From: an uncultured Clostridia bacterium
GTDB lineage: Bacteria > Bacillota > Clostridia > Oscillospirales > Acutalibacteraceae
Direction of reading: 5' to 3'
Length of the DNA stretch: 64,000 nt
NCBI GenBank assembly: GCA_945876745.1
Contig: CAMCPL010000004.1
Span: 111,082-175,081, forward strand
This document shows, piece by piece, positions 28,026 through 35,744 of the stretch. The notes below the pieces were generated by a model. It saw only the letters and a program-made list of their open reading frames with translations. It had not been told where the DNA came from and ran no database searches. How positions within the stretch are numbered: position 1 is the first letter of the stretch; the number at the start of each line of letters is the position of its first letter. Made by a program: the position numbers and the translations under genes.

Positions 28026-28766
28026 ATGGAAAGTATAACTTATAAAATTGAAGTATTTGAGGGACCTATGGATCTCTTGCTTCATTTGATAAACAAGCAT
28101 AAACTGAATATTAACGACATTCCGATTGTGGAGCTCGTCAATCAATACCTTGACTATGTTCGCCAAATGGAACAGGCTGATTTTGATGTTGCCGGTGACT
28201 TTCTTGAAATGGCGGCAAGACTTATTTATATCAAAACCGTATCTCTTTTACCGCGCCACGAGGAAGCCGAAAAGCTCAAAAAAGAGCTTACCGGTGAGCT
28301 TATTGACTATCGCGACTGTAAAATTCTTGCAAAAAAGCTCAGCGAGTCAACAGATGGCTTTTCACGACATATCAGACAGGCGCAAGAGGGCTGGGTCAAT
28401 TATGATTATGAACGCTTTCACGAAAGTGAAGAGCTTTTGCAAGCGTACATAAATGCCGCCGGAAAGGCTCAAAGAAGACTTCCGCCGCCTATTGACAGCT
28501 TTAAGGGAATTGTTGCAAGAAAATTTGTTGCCGTTGCTTCAAAGGTTAGAACCGTTATGCGCAGACTTTGGGGCGGAAAAAAGGTGAATTTCCTGTCGTT
28601 GTTTGAGGGTTCAAAATCGAAATCCGATATTGTTGCAACCTTTTTGGCTGTTTTGGAGCTTGCAAAAACAAAAAAAATTACTATCGACGGAGATTTCAAA
28701 AATCCTCAGGTACAGATAGTTAAAGACGCAAATTTTGATGTTAACGAGGTAGAAGGCTTTGAATAA
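28026..28766 (+). CDS. scpA: Segregation and condensation protein ScpA
   Basis: 246-residue kleisin subunit of the SMC-ScpA-ScpB condensin, which organises and separates chromosomes. The N-terminal YKIEVFEGPMDLLLHLINKHKLNINDIPI (about 5-33) and VAGDFLEMAARLIYIKTVSLLP near 57-78 are the SMC-neck binding part; the C-terminal winged helix (SKSDIVATFLAVLELAKTKKI) closes the ring on the SMC head. It starts three bases after the protease stop and overlaps scpB by eight bases. Confidence 0.94.
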   Translation: MESITYKIEVFEGPMDLLLHLINKHKLNINDIPIVELVNQYLDYVRQMEQADFDVAGDFLEMAARLIYIKTVSLLPRHEEAEKLKKELTGELIDYRDCKILAKKLSESTDGFSRHIRQAQEGWVNYDYERFHESEELLQAYINAAGKAQRRLPPPIDSFKGIVARKFVAVASKVRTVMRRLWGGKKVNFLSLFEGSKSKSDIVATFLAVLELAKTKKITIDGDFKNPQVQIVKDANFDVNEVEGFE

Positions 28767-29394
28767 TACCGAAAAAATTATTTCCTCAATTGAAGCAATG
28801 CTTTTTGCGGCGGGAGACCCCGTTGAAGTAACAAAGCTTGCGGATATTCTTGAAATAGATGTTGAAACGGCGGAAAAAATGCTCGGTTATCTTTCGGCGC
28901 AGTATGATGAAAGAAATTCGGGAATTATGCTGATTAGAATTGAAAACAAATATCAGCTTTGCACTCGCGAGGAATACAATGAAGAAGTGCGAAAGCTAAT
29001 GGAAATAAAGAAAAATGCACCGCTTAGCAATGCGGCGTTTGAAGTTTTGGCTATAATAGCTTATAATAAAAGCGTTACGAGAAGCTTTGTTGAACAGGTT
29101 AGAGGAGTGGATTGCTCAGGACCTATTTCATCACTCGTTCAAAAGGGACTTATCGAGGAAAAAGGCAGACTTGATTTACCCGGAAGACCTCTTGTTTACG
29201 GTACAACTGACAGATTTTTGAGATGCTTTTCTCTTAATTCTCTTGACGATTTGCCGGAACTTCCGAAATCGGATGAGGTTGAACAGATTACTCAAGATAC
29301 CAATCAAACCTCGCTTTTTGATGATAAATCCGACATTAATGACGAAAATGCACAAAACAGTGACTCGGTGCCGAATGGCGGTAAGGAGGAATAA
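28759..29394 (+). CDS. scpB: Segregation and condensation protein ScpB
   Basis: 211 residues. Dimeric tandem winged-helix partner of ScpA. IISSIEAMLFAAGDPV at 5-20 and LSNAAFEVLAIIAYNKSVTRSFVEQVRGVDCSGPISSLVQKGLI near 90-133 are the two hallmark segments. The C-terminal 45 residues are acidic and poorly conserved. It uses a TTG start inside the end of scpA, with GAGG 9 bp upstream, consistent with coupled translation. The next gene starts right after the stop. Confidence 0.93.
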   Translation: MNNTEKIISSIEAMLFAAGDPVEVTKLADILEIDVETAEKMLGYLSAQYDERNSGIMLIRIENKYQLCTREEYNEEVRKLMEIKKNAPLSNAAFEVLAIIAYNKSVTRSFVEQVRGVDCSGPISSLVQKGLIEEKGRLDLPGRPLVYGTTDRFLRCFSLNSLDDLPELPKSDEVEQITQDTNQTSLFDDKSDINDENAQNSDSVPNGGKEE

Positions 29395-30123
29395 ATGAAA
29401 GCATTTTTGATTATATTGATTGTTCTTATTGTACTTTTTGCATTTATTCTTTCTCTATCTGCCGAGGCAACGATTATATACGATAAGGGCTGGAAAACAA
29501 GCGTACAGGTTTTGTTCATCAAAAAGGATATAGAGCTTGGAAAAATCATAAACTTTATTCTTTTTCCCGACAAAGCAGGTAAGCAGGCAGCAGAAGAAAA
29601 AAAGAAGAAAAAAGAAATCAAAAAGGCTCAAAATAAAGCACAAAAAGCAGACGAAAATCCTACGGAAAATACACAGCCGCAAGCTGAAAACGAAGAAATT
29701 TCCGAACAGCCACCTACACAGAAAAAGCAGAATTTCATTACAAAGCTTATAGACGAAGAAGGCATTGTCGGAATTTTGACGCTTGTTTCAAATTTGCTCG
29801 AAACCGTCTCTACCGCAATGACAACTTTATTTAGGGGTTTGCATATTTACTCATTATATGTTAAAATGATTATTGGCGGCGGTGATGCGGCTCAAATTGC
29901 GCAGGATTACGGCAGGATTTGCGGTATATATTATCCGATTAAGGGTGTAATACTCAATGGTATGAAGGTCGATCAATATGATGATTTAATCGAGCCTGAT
30001 TTCATCGCTGAGCAAAACGAATATGAATTTCAGCTCATTGCATCAATAAACGTAGCATTATTGCTTAAAGTAGGTATCAAAGCGGGAATCACATTCCTGA
30101 AAAATATGATAAATAATAAATAA
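29395..30123 (+). CDS. DUF2953 family protein
   Basis: 242 residues. One N-terminal membrane helix (about 2-22), a Lys/Glu-rich segment near 68-110 with low complexity, then GLHIYSLYVKMIIGGGDAAQIAQDYGRICGIYYPI (about 145-180), typical of DUF2953, which in Firmicutes is usually followed by ytfJ, as here. The pairing with a forespore gene suggests a sporulation link, by neighbourhood only. Confidence 0.8.
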   Translation: MKAFLIILIVLIVLFAFILSLSAEATIIYDKGWKTSVQVLFIKKDIELGKIINFILFPDKAGKQAAEEKKKKKEIKKAQNKAQKADENPTENTQPQAENEEISEQPPTQKKQNFITKLIDEEGIVGILTLVSNLLETVSTAMTTLFRGLHIYSLYVKMIIGGGDAAQIAQDYGRICGIYYPIKGVILNGMKVDQYDDLIEPDFIAEQNEYEFQLIASINVALLLKVGIKAGITFLKNMINNK

Positions 30124-30137
30124 TTTTTTAAGGAGAA

Positions 30138-30536
30138 ATGGATATGAAAGAAACTCCAGTAAACAAAATAATGGAATCAACACTTCAAAAAATGAGAGAA
30201 ATGGTTGACGTTTCGACTATCATCGGTGAGCCGATTGTTACAGGTGATACGACTCTTATCCCTGTATCAAAGGTATCCTACGGCTTTACTACAGGCGGAA
30301 CAGATTTGCCGTCAAAGCAGAACAAGGAGCTTTTCGGCGGTGCCGGCGGAGGCGGAATTTCAATTACTCCGGTTGCATTTATTGTAATTCAGGATACAAA
30401 GGTTAGACTTATGCAGATTGATAATTATACTTCATCTGCCGATAGAGCTATTTCTATGATTCCTGAGCTTATTGATAAGGTGTCCGAGCTTATCGCTGCT
30501 AAAACAGACGATAAAAAGGAAGAAGCTGCCGAATAA
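30138..30536 (+). CDS. ytfJ: YtfJ/GerW family sporulation protein
   Basis: 132 residues. VDVSTIIGEPIVTGDTTLIPVSKVSYGFTTGGTD (about 22-55), a Gly-rich loop GGAGGGGISITPVAFIV near 66-82 and DKVSELI near the end define the family. In B. subtilis the homologue (GerW) is made in the forespore and needed for SleB-dependent germination. Presence here supports a spore-forming host. AAGGAG precedes the ATG. Confidence 0.9.
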   Translation: MDMKETPVNKIMESTLQKMREMVDVSTIIGEPIVTGDTTLIPVSKVSYGFTTGGTDLPSKQNKELFGGAGGGGISITPVAFIVIQDTKVRLMQIDNYTSSADRAISMIPELIDKVSELIAAKTDDKKEEAAE

Positions 30537-30550
30537 TTTGAATTAAATTT

Positions 30551-30585
30551 AATCACCTGCATATATTTATGTGGGTGATTGTTTT
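30551..30585 (+). terminator. Terminator-like hairpin that also covers the dacF start region
   Basis: AATCACCTGCATA - TATT - TATGTGGGTGATT forms a 13-bp stem with two wobble pairs, then GTTTT. The right arm holds the ATG (30569) of the next gene and a GGGTGAT that could serve as its ribosome binding site, so the hairpin may control translation as well as end the ytfJ message. Confidence 0.55.
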
Positions 30586-31633
30586 GTGTAAAAAAATAAT
30601 AATATGTCTTTTTGTGTTTTGTTATTTGTCGAGTGTAACTGTTTATGCACAAAGCGAGTCTGTATCAGCAAATTATGCCGTAAGTATTGATATGGCAACA
30701 AAGAATATTTTGTACGATAAATGCAGTAATGAAAAAGCCTCTATGGCTTCAACGACAAAGATAATGACGTGCATTATTGCTTGTAAGCAGGGTGATTTTG
30801 ACCAAACAGTTGTTGTTACCGACGAAATGCTAAACGGCACTGAGGGCTCTTTAATTTATTTGAAGCAGGGAGACAGTATAACCCTATATGATCTTGTTGT
30901 CGGAGCAATGCTTGCTTCGGGTAACGATGCGGCGAATGTAATTGCGTTTGTAATAAGCGGCAGTATAGAAGAATTTTGTAATTTAATGAACGAGTACGCA
31001 AAAAATATCGGTATGAAAAATACAAATTTTGAAACTCCGTCCGGACTTGACAGCAAGAATCATTATTCAACTGCTTACGATATGTCGCTGCTCGGTGCCT
31101 ATGCGCTGAATGATGAAACGTTTTCTTCGATTTGTAAAATGCAAAGCGCCGAAATAGAAATTAACGGAGAAGCTCAAACTGTTTATAATCACAATAAGCT
31201 CTTGAGTATAGATGAAGATTGCGTCGGAATTAAGACAGGATATACCGATAATTCCGGAAGATGCCTTGTCAGTGCATACAAATACAAGTCGAGTACAATT
31301 ATAATTGTTACACTGTGTGCAAGTGATGATTGGAATGACCACAAAAAGATACTTGATTTTTCAAAAAAGAAGTACAGACTGACTTCTCAAACAGAATATT
31401 TTGAGCTTGACATAGTCGGCGCACAGAATGATAAAATAGTATGTGAGGCGTCTTTTGATGTTTCGTATATTTCGAGCTTTGATAAAAAGGCATATTTTTA
31501 TCCGATTGTTTATGCGCCGATACTTAAGAATTCAAAGGTCGGAGTATTGGAGCTTTATTCCGACGAAGTATATATAGGGAGTGTAGATATTATCGTCCCG
31601 GAAAGTGTAAAAGCATGGCAAACAACGAAATAA
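30569..31633 (+). CDS. D-alanyl-D-alanine carboxypeptidase, DacF/PBP5 family
   Basis: 354 residues with an N-terminal signal sequence (hydrophobic 9-24, then VYAQSES). It trims the terminal D-Ala from peptidoglycan stem peptides outside the membrane. The penicillin-binding motifs are Ser61-x-x-Lys64 (STTK), SGN at 117-119 and KTG near 219-221. The C-terminal beta domain is present, but no obvious amphipathic membrane anchor follows. The true start may be the TTG at 30584 rather than the ATG at 30569; both leave the signal intact. DacF acts in spore cortex formation in Bacillus and its neighbour ytfJ is a spore gene. Confidence 0.88.
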   Translation: MWVIVLCKKIIICLFVFCYLSSVTVYAQSESVSANYAVSIDMATKNILYDKCSNEKASMASTTKIMTCIIACKQGDFDQTVVVTDEMLNGTEGSLIYLKQGDSITLYDLVVGAMLASGNDAANVIAFVISGSIEEFCNLMNEYAKNIGMKNTNFETPSGLDSKNHYSTAYDMSLLGAYALNDETFSSICKMQSAEIEINGEAQTVYNHNKLLSIDEDCVGIKTGYTDNSGRCLVSAYKYKSSTIIIVTLCASDDWNDHKKILDFSKKKYRLTSQTEYFELDIVGAQNDKIVCEASFDVSYISSFDKKAYFYPIVYAPILKNSKVGVLELYSDEVYIGSVDIIVPESVKAWQTTK

Positions 31634-32358
31634 GACTTCAAAAATTTATGGCAGAACAGGGGATAGCTTCACGCAGAAAAAGCGAGGAGCTAATTCGCGA
31701 GGGTAAGGTTAAGGTAAACGGTCATCCTGCACAGCTGGGTATGAAAATTAATCCACGCAAGGATTTGGTTACCGTCGGAAAGCAGAAGATTACATTTATC
31801 AAAAAACGAAAAATGATTTATGTTATGCTCAATAAGCCCAGAGGATATGTTACAACTGTTTCCGACGAGCTTGGCAGAAAAACCGTGATGGAGCTTTTAC
31901 CCGATTTCGGCGACAGAATTTATCCTGTCGGCAGACTTGATAAGGATAGCGAGGGCTTGCTTATTCTTACAAACGACGGTTCGTTTACAAACTGTATGAC
32001 GCACCCGTCTCACGAATATGCAAAGGTTTACAGAGTAACCGTGCGTCCTGGTGTTAACGATGAAATTCTTTCTAATTTAAGAAACGGTATTGAAATTGAC
32101 GGCAGAAAAACAGCACCGTGTGAGGTAACTGTTTTAACGACCGAGCCAAACAGAGTTGTGCTTGAATTTATTATTCACGAGGGCAGAAACAGACAGATTC
32201 GCAAAATGTGTGAAAGTCAGGGTCTTGAGGTTGCGAGACTAAAAAGAACGTCAATCGGCTCATTAAAGCTCGGAATGTTGAAGCAGGGCGACTACCGTGA
32301 ATTGACGGAGCAGGAAATAAAAAAGCTCCTTCGTTCTGCAGGTCATAAGGAAAACTGA
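31615..32358 (+). CDS. rluB: RsuA/RluB-type rRNA pseudouridine synthase
   Basis: 247 residues. An S4 RNA-binding domain (IRLQKFMAEQGIASRRKSEELIREGKV, about 5-31) precedes the synthase domain with catalytic Asp in PVGRLDKDSEGLLILTNDG (about 100-118) and the family block GRNRQIRKMCESQGLEVARLKR near 188-209. RluB-like enzymes modify 23S rRNA near position 2605; scpA-scpB-rluB linkage in Firmicutes supports RluB over RsuA. It overlaps the carboxypeptidase end by 19 bases. Confidence 0.9.
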   Translation: MANNEIRLQKFMAEQGIASRRKSEELIREGKVKVNGHPAQLGMKINPRKDLVTVGKQKITFIKKRKMIYVMLNKPRGYVTTVSDELGRKTVMELLPDFGDRIYPVGRLDKDSEGLLILTNDGSFTNCMTHPSHEYAKVYRVTVRPGVNDEILSNLRNGIEIDGRKTAPCEVTVLTTEPNRVVLEFIIHEGRNRQIRKMCESQGLEVARLKRTSIGSLKLGMLKQGDYRELTEQEIKKLLRSAGHKEN

Positions 32359-32366
32359 ATAACGTA

Positions 32367-32400
32367 ATAAGTCGTGAATATATTTTCACGGCTTTTATTT
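32367..32400 (+). terminator. Terminator after rluB
   Basis: AAGTCGTGAA - 6-nt loop - TTCACGGCTT stem with one G-T pair, then TTATTTTAT. Confidence 0.75.
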
Positions 32401-32435
32401 TATAATAAATTTTTTCAGATAAAATAAATTTTGTA

Positions 32436-32471
32436 TTGATATTGAAGTAAAATAATGTTAAAATCTATAAT
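32436..32471 (+). promoter_or_regulatory. Promoter of the carboxyltransferase operon
   Basis: TTGATA (32436-32441), 17-bp spacer, TAAAAT (32459-32464). An overlapping alternative is TTGAAG (32442-32447), 18-bp spacer, TATAAT (32466-32471). Confidence 0.6.
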
Positions 32472-32497
32472 AGCATAATTTGGAGTATTTTAATTTC

Positions 32498-32524
32498 AGG
32501 TTATTCTTTAATCATAAAAGGAGG
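32498..32524 (+). promoter_or_regulatory. 27-nt conserved upstream motif, copy 2
   Basis: AGGTTATTCTTTAATCATAA followed by AAGGAGG. It differs from 21455-21481 at two bases. Here it lies in the 5' leader of the carboxyltransferase operon and includes its ribosome binding site. Confidence 0.45.
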
Positions 32525-32531
32525 ATATTAA

Positions 32532-33848
32532 ATGGATAAAACCGCAAAGATTGATGCTGTCAGCAGGCTTGCGGCTCTGTTTGACGACGGTGTATTTACT
32601 CAAATTGATTCTTTTGCAAAAGGTGCACAGGGTGACACCGAGGTTGTTGCCGGCTTTGGAAATGTTAACAATGTTCAATGCTATGCTTTTGCGCAAAATT
32701 CCGAAGTAAACGGTGGTGCGATAACTGTCGCTCAATGCTCAAAGATAAAAAAGGTTTATTCGCTTGCGAAAAAAACAGGATGCCCTGTAATCGGCATTTA
32801 CGATTCTAACGGCGTTTTGCTTACAGAGGGCTTTGAGGTGCTTAATGCCTTTGGAGAAATTGTTAAGGCGGCAACACAAATATCGGGCGTAATACCTCAA
32901 ATTTCAATTATTGACGGTGCTTGCCTCGGTACAAGTGCACTAATGGCAAATATGGCTGACGTTGTTGTCGCAGTAAAGGACAGCGATTTTTATGTAACAG
33001 CTCCGAGCGATGAAACTGTTGAGCAAACTGCAAAGCAGGGCGGGGTTGATATTGTTGCCGAAGATTTTGACGTCGCTGTAAACGAGGTAAAAAAGCTCGT
33101 TGCGCTTCTTCCGCAAAACAATCTTCAGGGCGTTGGATTTTCCGGTGAATGCAATCAGCCGAGCCTTGTTGCAAATGACGCGTCTTCTCTTGAGGATATT
33201 GTTGCATCAATAGCAGATGATGACATAAGCGTTGAACTTAAAAAGGATTATGCAGAAAATGTAATGACAGTTTTGAGCTGTGTTCAAGGCTGTACAACCG
33301 GTATTATCGGCTTCAAGGGCGCTTCTCTTTGCCCCTCTTGTTGCTATAAGGCAGAAGGCTTCATAAAGCTATGCGACGCTTTCAATATCCCGATTATAAC
33401 AATTGCTAATGCCGACGGTCTTAAGAAGGATAATGAAGCTCAAATGCTCGTTGCATTAACAAAGCTTACGAGTGCGTACTCAACTGCAACCTGTCCGAAA
33501 ATCAGTCTTGTTACCTCACAGTCAATAGGAAGCGCATACATTACTCTTGCAGGCAAGGGCGCTAATGCAGACTTTACACTTGCTTGGGAAAACGCAGTCG
33601 CTTCTCCTCTTGATGTTGAGAGTGCAGTTGCATTCCTGTTTAACGACAGACTTGCAAACGGCGAGGACAGACAGCTTCTTGAAGCAGAGTATAAAAATAC
33701 GATAGGCTCAGCTTATTCTGCCGCAGCCTGCGGAGCTGTTGATGATATATTTACACCTGAAGAAACAAGAACAAAGATTTGTGAATATCTGGGCATAATC
33801 ATCAATAAAAGAGAAACAACTATTCCAAGAAAACACAGCGTAAAATAA
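32532..33848 (+). CDS. Divergent acyl-CoA carboxyltransferase subunit (MmdA / 12S-like)
   Basis: 438 residues of the crotonase-like carboxyltransferase fold, related to the alpha subunit of methylmalonyl-CoA decarboxylase and the 12S subunit of transcarboxylase but about 70-80 residues shorter. The order of conserved blocks is kept (AVSRLAALFDDGVFTQIDSF; VAGFGNVN; SGVIPQISIIDGACLGTSAL; CPKISLVTSQSIGSAYI), yet the glycine pairs that form oxyanion holes are changed: DSNGVLLTEG where relatives have DSGGARIQEG, and SIGSAY where they have YGGAY. The protein may be catalytically altered. It heads an operon with a biotin carrier and an OadA-like gene. Substrate unknown; an acyl-CoA is inferred. Confidence 0.75.
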   Translation: MDKTAKIDAVSRLAALFDDGVFTQIDSFAKGAQGDTEVVAGFGNVNNVQCYAFAQNSEVNGGAITVAQCSKIKKVYSLAKKTGCPVIGIYDSNGVLLTEGFEVLNAFGEIVKAATQISGVIPQISIIDGACLGTSALMANMADVVVAVKDSDFYVTAPSDETVEQTAKQGGVDIVAEDFDVAVNEVKKLVALLPQNNLQGVGFSGECNQPSLVANDASSLEDIVASIADDDISVELKKDYAENVMTVLSCVQGCTTGIIGFKGASLCPSCCYKAEGFIKLCDAFNIPIITIANADGLKKDNEAQMLVALTKLTSAYSTATCPKISLVTSQSIGSAYITLAGKGANADFTLAWENAVASPLDVESAVAFLFNDRLANGEDRQLLEAEYKNTIGSAYSAAACGAVDDIFTPEETRTKICEYLGIIINKRETTIPRKHSVK

Positions 33849-33862
33849 CGGAGGACAAATAT

Positions 33863-34231
33863 ATGAAAAACTATACAATTACAGTAAACGGAACCGCTTA
33901 TAATGTAACAGTTGAAGAGGGTACCTCTAATGCACCTGCTTCTCAAGCGCCTGTAAGCGCACCTGTTGCAGCTCCCCAAGCTGCTCCTGCAAAGCCTGCC
34001 GCACCTGCATCTGCCGGTTCAGTTAAGGTTGATGCTCCTATGCCGGGTAATATTCTTGATATTAAGGTATCAAACGGCGCAAGCGTAAAAGCCGGCGAGG
34101 TATTGGTTATTCTTGAAGCTATGAAGATGGAAAACGATATTGTTGCACCGCAGGACGGTACAGTTGCTTCTATTAATGTTAACAAGGGCGATACTGTTGA
34201 AGCAGGTCAGACAATTATCACATTAAACTAA
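33863..34231 (+). CDS. Biotin carboxyl carrier protein (1.3S / OadA-C-terminal type)
   Basis: 122 residues. A beta-strand start (MKNYTITVNGTAYNVTVEEG) leads to a flexible Ala/Pro linker (about 23-52), then a biotinyl domain with Lys88 in the EAMKMEN motif as the biotinylation site. The flexible linker lets biotin swing between the two carboxyltransferases encoded on either side. A biotin ligase is required but not in the window. Preceded by CGGAGG, 14 bp after the preceding stop. Confidence 0.93.
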   Translation: MKNYTITVNGTAYNVTVEEGTSNAPASQAPVSAPVAAPQAAPAKPAAPASAGSVKVDAPMPGNILDIKVSNGASVKAGEVLVILEAMKMENDIVAPQDGTVASINVNKGDTVEAGQTIITLN

Positions 34232-34249
34232 CGAAAACAGGTGAATATA

Positions 34250-35647
34250 ATGGCAAAAGTCGGAATTACTGAAACAGTCCTTCGTGACGCTCATCAGTCG
34301 CTCATTGCTACAAGAATGAGAACGGAGGAATTTGTCGATATACTCGACAAGATGGATGATATCGGATTTCACTCACTTGAATGTTGGGGCGGTGCTACTT
34401 TTGACAGCTGCCTTAGATTCTTAAATGAAGATCCGTGGGAAAGATTAAGAACAATTCGCAAAAAATGTCCGAAAACGAAGCTTCAAATGCTTTTCAGAGG
34501 ACAGAATATGCTCGGCTACCGTCATTACAGTGACGAGATAGTGGATTATTTCGTTAAAAAGAGCATTGATAACGGTATTGATATTTTGAGAATTTTCGAT
34601 GCGCTCAATGACGTAAGAAATCTCGAAACCGCAATAAATGCCGCAAACAAGTACGGCGGTCACGTTCAGGCGGCTATTTCGTATACAACAGGTCCCGTGT
34701 TCGATACACAGTATTATTGCAATTATGCAAAGCAGCTTGAAAATGCAGGCGCGGCTTCAATTTGCATTAAGGATATGGCAGGCTTGCTTACTCCATACGG
34801 CACTTACGATTTGGTAAAAGCACTTAAAGAAACTGTTAATATTCCTATTCAGCTTCACACTCATTATACATCGGGACTTGCTTCAATGGTGCTTCTCAAG
34901 GGTATTGAAGCAGGAGTTGATGTTATTGATACAGCGATGTCACCGCTTGCAATGGGAACCTCTCATGCCGCTACCGAATCAATGGTTGCAGCGTTAAAGG
35001 GAACGGAATTTGACACAGAGCTTGATCTTAAAGCGCTCAGCGAAATAAGAGATTTCTTTGCACCTCTTCGTCAAAAGTATCTTGAAAGCGGACTTCTTGA
35101 TCCGAAAATGCTCGGCGTTGACGCAAATACATTATTATATCAGGTACCGGGTGGTATGCTTTCTAATCTTAATAGCCAGCTTAAGCAGGCAGGAAAAGAG
35201 GACAAGCTTGAAGAGGTGCTTGCAGAAGTGCCGAGAGTACGTAAGGATTCGGGCTATCCGCCTCTCGTTACCCCGACATCTCAAATTGTCGGCACTCAAG
35301 CCGTATTTAACGTAATTATGGGCGAAAGATATAAAATGGTAACTAAAGAATTTAAGGATATGGTTGCCGGAAAGTACGGTGCAACTCCTTGTGAAATCGA
35401 TCCCGAATTCAGAAAGAAGATTGTAGGCGACGATGATATTATCGATTGCCGTCCTGCCGATTTATTGACAGATACCGTTGAACAGTTCAAATCGGAAATT
35501 CAGGAATTTTATGAGCAGGAGGAGGATGTTCTTTCTTATGCTCAGTTCGGTCAGGTTGCAATTAAATTCTTTGAAAGCAGAAGAGACAAAAAGTACTCTC
35601 TTGACGGCAAGCACGACGATATTGTAAATAAAATTCACGCTGTATAA
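34250..35647 (+). CDS. OadA/PycB-type carboxyltransferase (oxaloacetate or pyruvate side, 5S-like)
   Basis: 465 residues. TIM-barrel HMGL-like domain: metal ligand Asp13 in TVLRDAHQSL, the RGQNMLGYRHY block, the carbamylated lysine in SICIKDMAGLLTPYG and QLHTHYTSG with two His metal ligands. The C-terminal conserved carboxylase domain (MLGVDANTLLYQVPGGMLSNL) is present. It lacks a fused biotinyl domain, matching the separate carrier gene. It should move CO2 between oxaloacetate/pyruvate and biotin. ATG at 34250 lies 6 bp after AGGTGA; a GTG three codons earlier is the alternative. Confidence 0.9.
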   Translation: MAKVGITETVLRDAHQSLIATRMRTEEFVDILDKMDDIGFHSLECWGGATFDSCLRFLNEDPWERLRTIRKKCPKTKLQMLFRGQNMLGYRHYSDEIVDYFVKKSIDNGIDILRIFDALNDVRNLETAINAANKYGGHVQAAISYTTGPVFDTQYYCNYAKQLENAGAASICIKDMAGLLTPYGTYDLVKALKETVNIPIQLHTHYTSGLASMVLLKGIEAGVDVIDTAMSPLAMGTSHAATESMVAALKGTEFDTELDLKALSEIRDFFAPLRQKYLESGLLDPKMLGVDANTLLYQVPGGMLSNLNSQLKQAGKEDKLEEVLAEVPRVRKDSGYPPLVTPTSQIVGTQAVFNVIMGERYKMVTKEFKDMVAGKYGATPCEIDPEFRKKIVGDDDIIDCRPADLLTDTVEQFKSEIQEFYEQEEDVLSYAQFGQVAIKFFESRRDKKYSLDGKHDDIVNKIHAV

Positions 35648-35662
35648 AAAACATTTCATAAC

Positions 35663-35699
35663 AAAAAGCGCACTACTCTTGACGAGACGGTGCGTTTTT
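35663..35699 (+). terminator. Terminator of the carboxyltransferase operon
   Basis: AAAA(G)CGCAC and GTGCGTTTTTT form the stem, with one bulged G and a 16-nt loop. The loop contains the TTGACG -35 box of the following promoter. Confidence 0.8.
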
Positions 35700-35707
35700 T
35701 ATATAAT
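35679..35707 (+). promoter_or_regulatory. Promoter embedded in the preceding terminator
   Basis: TTGACG (35679-35684), 17-bp spacer, TATAAT (35702-35707). The -35 box is in the terminator loop and the -10 box follows its T-run, 38 bp before the transglutaminase-like gene. Confidence 0.7.
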
Positions 35708-35744
35708 GTAGGTATAAAGAAAATTTTGGCAAGGAGAATGGCTT

